A stretch of 64,000 nucleotides of DNA from Sceloporus undulatus. Taxonomy: Eukaryota > Chordata > Lepidosauria > Squamata > Phrynosomatidae. Shown one piece after another: positions 35,452 to 43,800 of this stretch. Below the pieces are notes generated by a model, which saw only the letters and a list, made by a program, of their open reading frames with translations, did not search any database and was not told the DNA's origin. A program made the translations under genes and the position numbers. How positions within the stretch are numbered: the stretch's first letter is position 1; each line of letters begins with the position of its first letter. The stretch is from positions 125,407,692 through 125,471,691 of the forward strand of contig NC_056523.1 in NCBI RefSeq assembly GCF_019175285.1, given 5' to 3'.

Positions 35452-36819
35452 TAGATAGATAGATGAAAACCTTTGTAGAATTTCAGGGTGGCCAGAAGTC
35501 AGAAATGACTTGAAGGCCCATCACCACCACCACCACTCTAAATTCTAACACAGCCGGGGTGCCTAGGTGTCCTCACACCGCCAAGGAAGACAAAGCACCA
35601 CAAAATGTAGGACATTCAAGAAAATGTTGCATGTTACAAAATAAAACCCAAAAATGCTAAATATAAATCCGTAGTTCTTAGTCCTGCTGAAAAGGGAGGG
35701 CATTTTAGAATTCTTCCTGGACAGAAGGTGGAAATGTAGGGTGTATCCAGGAAAAGGAGGACACGTCTGTTCACCCTGAATCCAACCAAGGGAGGTGGGG
35801 TTGGAAATTGGGGGTCCTCCATATTTTGGGGGGAAGCAGCTCCCCTGACTTGAGGCAGCACAGCTGCTGAGGAGGGAGGCTAGAAGCTGCAGCAAAACAG
35901 CCCCTGCTTCAGGGGCCACAGCACTCTGCCACCCGTTTTGCCCAGAGGTCCTGATACTGCCGAGGAGGACAAGGCGCTGCCAAATGGAGGGCCTTCAAGA
36001 AAAATGGAAGGCACGGCCAAACAAAAACTAAAAACACTCAAATGTATTATAAATGCCTGTTTCTTAGCCCTGCTCAGCATGGAGGACGTTTTGAATGTTA
36101 TTAAATATTGGGGAATCCTAAAACAAATGACAGTCCTTGTCGATAGGGAAACCATGCTTGCCCATAGGGAATCATTGGGGAATACCTGCCATAGGGAAAC
36201 ATAGGAGTATTCAATGGAGGGCCTAATATACTAAACCAAATGAGACACTTGCCCATAGGGAAACATTGCATAGTTCCCCTGTGTTTCCCTAAGGGCAAGT
36301 ATGTCCCTTAAATATGAGATATTATTAAACATGAAATAAATATGGAGGGCCTTAAAAATAAAGGAAGGCATGACCAAATAAAAGCTAGGACACACATAAA
36401 TGATAAAGCCATGCTTCTTAGCCCTCTTCAGAATGGAAGACCCTTTGGAAATTATTCCCAAACATGATCAAAGCTTAAATAAGCATTCAGGGCCTCCAAG
36501 GAAAATGGGAGACGTGGCCGAAAGGAACCACAGAAGCTAAACTGTAAGCCCAGGCTTCTTAGCGCTGCTCAGGATGGAGGGCCTCCTGGGGATGCCCTCC
36601 CGGGCAGAAGGGGGCTAGCAATGGGGGCGTCTCTGGAGGAGGAGGAGGAGGAGGAGGGCAGCCTGCTCTGGAGGGCGTCCGAGTGACCTTCTCCCTCCGG
36701 GGCTCACCGCGTTCCTTGCGCTCGGGGAAGCCGTAGAGGGGGTCGAAGGTGGGCATCTTCAGCGGGTCCGGCTCCACCTCCGCGTCCCACAGGTAGCGCC
36801 GCGCCAGGTGGGCCCCCAT
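31092..36819 (-). CDS. NDUFB7: NDUFB7, complex I beta-subcomplex subunit 7 (3 exons)
   Basis: An accessory subunit of mitochondrial NADH:ubiquinone oxidoreductase, located on the intermembrane-space side of the membrane arm. Coding exons in transcript order: 36819-36708, 32164-31996, 31185-31092. Phases match, giving 124 residues. It starts [20 protein letters not shown], keeping the Gly2 of the family's myristoylation-type N-terminus. A twin CX9C motif is complete: [11 protein letters not shown] and [11 protein letters not shown], used for disulfide folding by the MIA40 route. A charged helix ([18 protein letters not shown]) follows. The protein ends EKRRAEAS, about 13 residues shorter than the human form (137 by recall). 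The start ATG has G at -3 and +4. The gene faces TECR tail to tail. Confidence 0.95.
31996..32164 (-). CDS. NDUFB7: NDUFB7 exon 2 (twin CX9C)
   Basis: Acceptor catgcag, donor gtaagt. Encodes [20 protein letters not shown] and both CX9C motifs. Confidence 0.96.
32216..32435 (+). mobile_element. Sauria-like SINE
   Basis: Head with 'gatttgaatcctggcttggc', body 'gaccttgggcaagtcatact', tail 'ataaattggaagtgacttga' and (CAA)n. It lies in NDUFB7 intron 1. Confidence 0.8.
32436..33023. other. NDUFB7 intron 1, nothing recognised
   Basis: Ordinary intron sequence. Confidence 0.5.
33024..33239. mobile_element. palindromic Harbinger-like MITE, copy 2
   Basis: GGCTGCATTCACACTGCAG and the reverse complement of the right end, GGCGTCATCCACACTGCAG, are matching arms. 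The arms continue through 'actgctttaactgccatggc' and 'gccatggcagttaaagcggt'. It is flanked by TAT and TAA. Confidence 0.75.
33240..33844. other. NDUFB7 intron 1, nothing recognised
   Basis: AT-rich intron without identifiable repeats. Confidence 0.5.
33845..34575 (-). mobile_element. CR1 LINE, antisense
   Basis: It begins with a decayed CR1 3' end ('tcatagaatcaaagggttga'). On the - strand the RT reads [20 protein letters not shown], then [18 protein letters not shown] and [13 protein letters not shown]. Part of the 3' coding region is missing compared with the copy at 42385. Confidence 0.85.
34830..34980 (+). repeat. amniote dispersed repeat ('ctatgaaagcttatgctac')
   Basis: Contains 'gacctaagtctatgaaagct' and 'taacacagctatgtctctga', a familiar pairing in reptile repeats. 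I do not know the family. Confidence 0.4.
35032..35250 (+). mobile_element. Sauria-like SINE
   Basis: 'catggtgtaatggtttgag' head, 'ggccttgggcaagtcacact' body, short (CAA)n-like tail. A further SINE tail piece lies at 35487-35535. Confidence 0.75.
35329..35466 (+). repeat. (GATA)n with internal (GA)n
   Basis: A compound microsatellite of about 135 bp in NDUFB7 intron 1. Confidence 0.9.
35560..36640 (-). repeat. tandem array of a 'GTCCTCCATT' repeat family
   Basis: Four diverged units of one family, recognisable by 'cttagccctgctcagaatgg' variants followed by 'ggaggac'. Unit anchors are near 35685, 36068, 36418 and 36560. Single copies occur at 60515-60725 and 62805-62990. The last unit ends about 70 bp from the NDUFB7 exon 1 donor. 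Confidence 0.65.
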
Positions 36820-36960
36820 CGCAGCCCCCGATGCCGCCTCCGCCGCCTCTCCTCCCGCCGGGACGCTCTAGGACGCCCACTTCCGCTCTCCTCGCCTCTC
36901 CCCCGGAACCGGAAGGAGCCTCTCTGGGACCATAGACTAGAAGCCTCGCCGCCATGATTA
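36560..36960 (-). promoter_or_regulatory. NDUFB7 CpG-rich promoter with ETS-type sites
   Basis: GC- and CpG-rich block around exon 1. GCGGAAGTG on the - strand at 36886-36878, 59 bases above the ATG, is an ETS/GABPA-type (NRF-2) motif common in genes for mitochondrial proteins. A second ETS-like ACCGGAAGG lies on the + strand at 36908-36916. No TATA box is seen. Confidence 0.6.
36708..36819 (-). CDS. NDUFB7: NDUFB7 exon 1 (N-terminus)
   Basis: 37 codons plus one base, donor gtgagc. It lies in a GC-rich promoter block. Confidence 0.95.
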
Positions 36961-36999
36961 GTTCAACGATCATAGAGCTATAAATGACAGACACCACCA

Positions 37000-37165
37000 T
37001 GATGATGATGATAATTTGTTTATATCTCGCTCTTCAGCCAAAAGGTTCTCAGAGCGGCTTACAAATTGTTAATTAGACATTTCCCTGCCCTCAGGGTTAC
37101 ACTCTAAAGAGACAAGACAAAAAGGAGAAGGGGATGGCAGTCTGAGGGAGTGGACCAAGTCTAGG
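37000..37165 (-). mobile_element. L2-type LINE 3' end, antisense
   Basis: (ATG)n followed by 'tttgtttatatctcgctctt' and 'agagcggcttacaaattgtt', the shared 3' terminus. Confidence 0.5.
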
Positions 37166-37204
37166 AAAGCTCATGCTATTACTATTAGTAGGAGTAGGAG
37201 TAGT

Positions 37205-37527
37205 ACTGTAGTATCATCATCATAGAACTGTAGAGTTGGAAGAGACCGCAAGGGCCCTGATCCAGTCCAACCCCTTCTGCCATGCAGGAAATCACAATCA
37301 AAGCATCCCCGAGAGATGGCCATCCAGCCTCTGTTTAAAGACCTGCAATGAAGGAGACTCCACTACACTCCGAGGAAAGAGTGTGTTCCACTGTCGAACA
37401 GCCCTTGCTGTCAGGAAGTTCCTCCTAATGTTGAGGTGGAATCTCTTTTCTTGCAGCTTGCATCCATTGTTCCGGGTCCTAGTCTCTGGAGCAGCAGAAA
37501 ACAAGCTTGCTCCCTCCTTAATATGAA
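37205..37527 (-). mobile_element. CR1 LINE 3' end, antisense
   Basis: 'agaactgtagagttggaaga' start. On the - strand it reads [20 protein letters not shown] and [16 protein letters not shown]. Very similar to the copy at 25276-25682. Confidence 0.85.
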
Positions 37528-37614
37528 ACCAGAGATCCAGGAGACGTAGCTCTTTCTATTTTTCATATCCCTGGCAGACAAAAGGGCTTTCCCCACTTCC
37601 AAAAGATACAAAAT

Positions 37615-37617
37615 GGA

Positions 37618-37674
<57 letters not shown>
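37615..37674 (+). repeat. (GAT)n microsatellite
   Basis: About 20 GAT units, ending in 'gataata'. Confidence 0.9.
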
Positions 37675-38041
37675 AATAGAAATAGCAAGTACTATATATG
37701 CTAGTCAGATTTCTGTTTCTATGGCCAGCATGTTTCTGCAATATAAGTAGAAAGGGTGCAGCTCATTTCCTGCATCTTTATGGCAAAAGCCCTGTTTCCT
37801 TTGATTTTTTTGGGGGGGTGTGTGTGTGTGTGTGAAGACCCTACAGAACATCAGACTTCACTGCAAGAGATTTTTGATGGGCTCTGGTTACAGATCTATA
37901 GCACAAATGATAGGCAGAGAGAGGCAGAAAGAATGTCTTTATTCATAACCATTCCATGTGTATATATTGTGTTATAAGGTATAGTACTTTCGGCAGCAGT
38001 AGCTTGTTTCAAAAATAGTTTTTAAAATTGTTAAATTTACT
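37675..38041. other. intergenic, short (GT)n only
   Basis: A (TG)n tract lies at about 37817-37834. Nothing else is recognised. Confidence 0.45.
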
Positions 38042-38262
38042 ATGGCTCCTTGTATAGAGGTTTGAGCATTGGACTATGACTCTGGAGAACAAAGTTCGAC
38101 TCCTCTCTCAGAAAACACCCTGGGTGACCTTGGGCAACTCACACTGTCTCAGCCTCAGAGGATGGCAATGGCAAATCCCCTCTGAAAGAACTTGCCAAAA
38201 AAATCCTGAGATAGGTTCATCATAAGCCAGAAATTACTTGAAGGCAAACAACACACACCTTA
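38042..38262 (+). mobile_element. Sauria-like SINE
   Basis: 'gaggtttgagcattggacta' head, 'tgaccttgggcaactcacac' body, tail 'ataagccagaaattacttga'. Confidence 0.75.
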
Positions 38263-38389
38263 CTATTACCTTTGCATCTTGCTTCTGAAATTTTACCAGT
38301 TATTGTCAACATCCTAGCAATATTTTTTTCAGATAAGGAGTAGAAACTTGCTTTGGATGGCATGGATTTTCACAATGATAAGCAAAGTT

Positions 38390-38725
38390 TTCCCAGTACC
38401 AAATGCATATTCTCCAACTGTTCCAGTTTGGCAGGGACAGCCCTAGTTAATACTCTCCTGTTGCACTTTCTCAGTTGTTTTTACTTCAGTTGCTGTAAAC
38501 TAAGTTCAAAGTGTAGAACTAGTTTGCTCTCGATAAACTCAGCACAGGCTCCTAAACTCAGTACATAAATTCTGGTTTCTCTGCTTAAAATAGTAGTTTT
38601 ATGTGTTGTTCTTAATAATAACTTTTCTCCTCTTGTTGCCTGGCTACACAGTTTTGATCATGCTCTGATGTGACTTAGCTACACATGTCACAGTTTCCAT
38701 CTGTGAAATATTGAAGGGTATGCAA
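38390..38725 (+). repeat. dispersed repeat, copy without hAT insertion
   Basis: 'ctccaactgttccagtttgg', 'cttcagttgctgtaaactaa' and 'tccatctgtgaaatattgaa' recur in the same order at 53195-53535. The family is unknown. Confidence 0.55.
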
Positions 38726-38814
38726 ATGCTGTAGCTGTACAAAATACAAACAGCTGTGAATGTGCTGCATCTTGCACAGGAAGAGAGAGAAAAATGCTTG
38801 TACCACATATGTAT

Positions 38815-38895
38815 GTGCCTTTAAATTGCCTGTCAACTTATGGTGATCCCATGCATTTCATAGGGTTTTCTTAGTGCATATTATACTGGTCAGGT
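38815..38895 (-). mobile_element. 5S-SINE tail fragment, antisense
   Basis: 'aaattgcctgtcaacttatg' and 'ttcatagggttttcttag' are the reverse complement of the tail at 60400-60470. Confidence 0.55.
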
Positions 38896-39009
38896 TTAAC
38901 AATGACTCAAAAACTGGCTATTCTAGCTATTCTGATTGTTAATTTAGCATTCGATGTGAGCATCACACTACAAAGGAATACTGAGACACTCTCCAGGACA
39001 CTGTCATCT

Positions 39010-39164
39010 TAGCCTCAGAGGGAGCGATCAGGCAGACCCAGCAACATCAGGGACTGCCTGAAGGATGAGACTTCTCCTTCCTTTAACTGTCACCTTTTGT
39101 ATTGTATTACAATTTTTACTGTACACCGCTATGATCATTGCAGAATAGCGGTCTATAAATAAAA

Positions 39165-39200
<36 letters not shown>
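39010..39200 (+). mobile_element. L2-tail SINE or LINE 3' fragment with (TTA)n
   Basis: Ends 'tacaccgctatgatcattgc', 'agcggtctataaataaaaca' and then (TTA)n. The same tail occurs in reverse complement at 61728-61775. Confidence 0.5.
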
Positions 39201-39234
39201 GTACTGTATATACAATATTTATGACAAAGATTTA

Positions 39235-39735
39235 AAGACAACAATATTTTGATATTTGAAAATAATCAGCTTCACAAATGTCACATGCCATAGGCTATAT
39301 AAAGCCCTAAATGGCTTGGGCCCAGGATTTCTGAAGGACCGCCTCTCCCCGTATATTCCGTCCCGCACCCTCAGAACATCTGGGCAGCAATTACTGAAGG
39401 TGCCCGGGGCCAGGCTTTCCTCCACTACGAAGAGGACATTCTCCATCGCCGCCCCGGCCCTTTGGAACACGCTGCCCACTGAGCTCCGCTCATCAACCTC
39501 CCTGGCCCAATTCAGAAAGGATTTAAAAACCTTTCTGTTCCAACAAGCATTCCCCGAATAAAATCCTGTGGGCCTCCCTCCTCTTCCGTGGGCTAATGGG
39601 GCTTTTAGCTTGTTATTTTATTGTATGTATTTATTTGATGTTTTATTGTATTGTATCTATTTTGTTTTAATATATGTTGTGAGCCGCCCTGATCCTGGGA
39701 AGGAGCGGGATATAAATAAAAATTTTATTTATTAT
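39235..39735 (+). mobile_element. L2-clade LINE C-terminal tail and 3' UTR
   Basis: An open + frame, 39256-39561, reads ALNGLGPGFLKDRLSPYIPS, then TFSIAAPALWNTLPTELRSS and KDLKTFLFQQAFPE, the L2-type C-terminal tail. The 3' UTR ends with 'gtgagccgccctgatcctgg' and 'gggatataaataaa'. It is 5' truncated and fairly young, since the frame is open. Confidence 0.8.
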
Positions 39736-39737
39736 TA

Positions 39738-39855
39738 TTTTATTTCAGAGGAAGGAACTGGCAAAACCATCTTTGAGTATCCCATGCCTGAAAAAACCCT
39801 ATGAAATTAATGGGGTCGCTATAAGTCAACAGGTGATATACACACACAGGTACAC
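39738..39855 (+). mobile_element. 5S-SINE tail fragment
   Basis: 'gaggaaggaactggcaaaac' and 'atgaaattaatggggtcgct' match 60370-60450. Confidence 0.65.
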
Positions 39856-40670
39856 TGTCTTGCACATGGTTGAAATGACAATAATGAAAAGTGATAAAAA
39901 CTACCCTAGAAAAAAATTGCCCTTTTGTTTATGATCACTATTTCATGCAGCACACATGCCTTCTTGGGTGCTGAAATGGGAAGAGTGCTCTTTGTCAGTC
40001 ATGTCACCATTTTTAGGAAGGATGATCTTGTGTATCCCAGTGAAATTTATAGATGGTATACACTGAATAGAATTTGTGAGATTCAAAATAAAGGATGCAC
40101 TTAGAATCCCAGTGACCTTGCTCACTGATGTGATGAACTGAAATAAAAATTAAATCCGAAGGACCATGACTTGGTGGGAAGAGCTGTCATTCGGGAGTCG
40201 GACTGTGGAAAACAGCATGAAAATTAGAAATAAATTATTGTAAAAGTCTGCATATCAAGCATTTCTTTGGAAATGTGGCAGTTGCTACTATACTTAGTTA
40301 AATCCCTCCATGGTGTTGCGTTCATATGTGAACAAGATGATGAACCATATCTTTCCCATCTGAAAAGGTCAGATGGGAAAGTTATCTCATAAGGAGTGCT
40401 GACATAAAGGAGAATCAGTTTAATTTATGAAAGGCATACATCTTACTCAAAGATTTGCAGCTATTTCTGCAAGAAGCAGTAGTCAAAGATTCAAAGTAAC
40501 TGTACCATGTTTGCAGGTGATATATTAATACATATAAAAAAATGTACTAATGGTTGTCTTGAGTATCCCAGATCTGCAGCTGTTAAAGAATATCCAGAAA
40601 AGCCTGGAGAAAAGAAATATGTGGAACATGCATCAAGGATTTCATATAGGGAGACTCACTGCTTTCTTTC
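39856..40670. other. lectin 3' flank, nothing recognised
   Basis: No named feature; includes the likely lectin 3' UTR. I could not pick a poly(A) signal. Confidence 0.4.
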
Positions 40671-40812
40671 TTAATGAGGGATACAACCTATCCTCTCACA
40701 CACAAAATGGACTTCTCTATCACAAGGGATGTCATTCCAGTTTCTCTCTGTGGACAGGACAGCACAGTCTTCATTATTACCAGTATTATTAGGTTCACCA
40801 TGCTTCCAGTAT
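40671..40812 (-). CDS. CLEC17A: lectin exon 7: EPN and WND motifs, C-terminus
   Basis: Acceptor ttctcag at 40813. Reads YWKHGEPNNTGNNEDCAVLS, then NWNDIPC and FVCERIGCIPH, stop TAA at 40673-40671. Confidence 0.93.
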
Positions 40813-43800
40813 CTGAGAAAAAGATGGAGCACAGAACACAGAATGATGAAATCCCACAACCAGGAGCCTACTGAATTAAGTTATCACCTTCTACATTGAT
40901 GGCATTATAGGAAATAAAGAGTTATGGATGATCTATTACCAAATCATCCTTCATAACTCAAACCATAGTGTGCCCCAGAGTGGACATGCACTGAGCAAAA
41001 TTAGTCAAAAAGGTCTGGCACTACTATGAAGATAATAGAAAAATCCTCAGACTAGCAGTCCACATAATTACTGTATGTATTTATACATGTAAATTGCTCA
41101 ACAACGTGTTACAGGACTGTTGACAACTCTGGATAAATGTGAAAGAAAGTGTAAGAATCGTGGCTGCTGGACGCTACTCAGGAAGCAGCTCAGTTCCTAG
41201 CCCCTTACAGGCCACTTACAGGCCACTGTCTCAGAAGGTAAGTTTCTGTTTCTGTCTACTCAAGCTTATTAATGTTGGTTTTATATCCTTCTTGTTTGGC
41301 TATTTACTAAACTGTCTATAACTTGTTATTTTTAGTATTATTAGCTGGCATAAATTGTGCAAATAAAAATGAAACTGATACATAAACATTTACATCTGTG
41401 CCTCAGAAAGGCTGAGACCTGAGGACATACAGTTCCACTTGGCTCACCAGGCAAGGTTCTTCTTGCCACTAACCTTGGGAGCCATAGTGTCCCCAACAGT
41501 GTCCTAGCCCCCCTCCCCTTCTACATTGTCTTTTCCCTCTTAAAGGACCCCAGGAAGAAGACAAAGAACTATTCACACACATACTTTAGTCCTTGCAGTG
41601 ATCCATCAACCCAGCACCAGGTTCCCTCCGTTTCTATATCACTTAGGCCAAGCCAGACTGTTGTCTGCTTTATTTTTGGAACCACAAAATCCTAGAGGGG
41701 GAAACAAACATTTATATCTTCCCAAATGCTAAGCACATGAAAACAGAAGCCTCCTTAGCAATACTATCTTACTACGTTCACAGAAGTTTAAAGTTGGGAT
41801 GAACATCCTGAGGCCTTCTGACTGATTTTATATGCAGCCCAGGCCTACATTCAAAGCTGTTTGATAGTAATCAGTAGAGATCTCAGGTAAGGCATATTTG
41901 TCCCATTCCTAGTAGGCTGGCTGGTTGAAAGAAGAGGGTGAAAAAAGGGTAGGAGGGCAAAGGAGATGGATAGAATGCAGCCCAGGCTGATAAGCTTCCT
42001 CCCTTTAGCTTTAGAAGTAAAATAAGATATTCTTAATTCCTGGTTGTAACTTGTTTCATTAGGTTCAGGCCTGAAATTCTGTTGGTTTGTTCTGCCGTCA
42101 TAATTATGCCAGCAGAAGTAGTAGCAGTGTAAATCTTGAGATGCCATCATTAATTCAATGATTTATCTAAAAGTTAAACTTAAAATCTCCACATTCCCAT
42201 TAGTTGGGTGCAGGCTAGACGCTCTTGCAGGCAGATTTTCTATAGCTGAAGAAATTTTCATATTTAAAGACCTAGAGTCAATTATTTCCAAACCACAGTT
42301 CAGCCATATTGGTGGTGGGGTATGGATAGTACCAGTGGGAATTGATCTTGGCCAGTCTGGTATATTAGAGATATTGTTGCAGCTGTGGTGATTTATTGTT
42401 GATAAAAAATCAACATGGGTTTCAGAGAAACAAGTCATGCCAGACAAATCTAATCTCTTTTTTTGATAAAATTTCCAGCTTGGTAGATGAAAGAAATGCT
42501 GTGGATTTCAGTAAGGCCTTTGACAAAGTTCCCCATGACATTCTTGTAAACAAGCTTGTAAAATATGGGCTAGACAAAGGAACTGTTAAATGGATCTGTA
42601 ATTGGTTGACCGGCCGAACCCAAAGGGTGCTCAACAATGGCTCCTTTTCATCCTGGAGGGAAGTGACCAGTGGGGTCCCACAGGGCTCTGTCCTGGGCCC
42701 AGTGCTATTCAACATCTTTATCAATGACCTGGATGACAGAATTGGGGGCATACTTATCAAATTTTCAGATGACACCAAATTAGGTGGAGTAGCTAATACC
42801 CCAGAGGACAGGATCAAGATTCAAAATGACCTGAATAGACTAGAAAGCTGGGATAAAGCTAACAAAATGAAATTCAATACGGAGAAATGTAAGGTACTGC
42901 ACTTAGGGCAGAAAAATGAAATGCATAGATATAGGATCAGAGACACCTGGCTGAATGAAATTACATGTGAAGGGGATCTGGGAGTCCAAGTGGACCACAA
43001 GTTGAACATGAGTCAACAGTGCAATGCGGCAGCTAAAAAGGCCAATGCAATTTTAGGCTGCATCAATAAAAGTATAGTGTCTAGATCAAGGGAAGTAATA
43101 GTGCCACTGTATTCTGCTTTGGTCAGGCCCCTCCTGGAATATTGTGTCCAGTTCTGGGCAACACAATTCAAAAAGGACATTGAGAAACTGGAGCGTGTCC
43201 AAAGGAGGGCGACTAAAATGGTGAAGGGCCTGGAAACCATGCCCTATGAGAAAAGAGCTGGGGATGTTTAGCCTGGAGAAGAAAAGGTTAAGAGGTGATA
43301 TGATAGCCCTGTTTAAATATTTGAAGGGATGTCATGTTGAGGAGGGAGCAAGCTTGTTTTCTGCTGCTCCAGAGAACAGGACTCGGAACAATGGATGCAA
43401 GCGACAGGAAAAGCGATTAGACCTGAGCATTAGGAGGAACTTCCTGACAGTAAGGACTGTTCGACAGTGGAACAAACTCCCTCGGAGTGTAGTGGGATCT
43501 CCTTCCTTGGAGGTCTTTAAACAGAGGCTGGATGGCCATCTGTCGGGGATGTGAGTTCCTGCATGGCAGGGGGTTGGACTGGATGGCCCTTGTGGTCTTC
43601 CAACTCTATGATTCTATGCTAGGAACTATTGCTCCCGCCACTCTGTATCATTTACTGTTACATTTGTGCAATGTGGACTAACAAATGCAGATGAAATGAA
43701 TACCTCTTGTTGAGTGTTTAAAATAATTCTGAAATGATACATTTCACCTAATGAAGTCCTGAGAACCTCTCTACTGTACACGTTTGTTTACAGCTTTCTG

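Noticed and set aside
36704-37000. 98-residue protein upstream of NDUFB7
   Set aside because: It overlaps NDUFB7 exon 1 out of frame in a GC-rich promoter.
37556-37741. poly-His small protein
   Set aside because: Translation of the (GAT)n tract with no other coding signal.
39256-39561. host gene encoding a 101-residue protein
   Set aside because: The sequence is the C-terminal tail of an L2-clade LINE followed by its 3' UTR.
42396-43271. host gene encoding a 291-residue protein
   Set aside because: It is the reverse transcriptase of a CR1 LINE.
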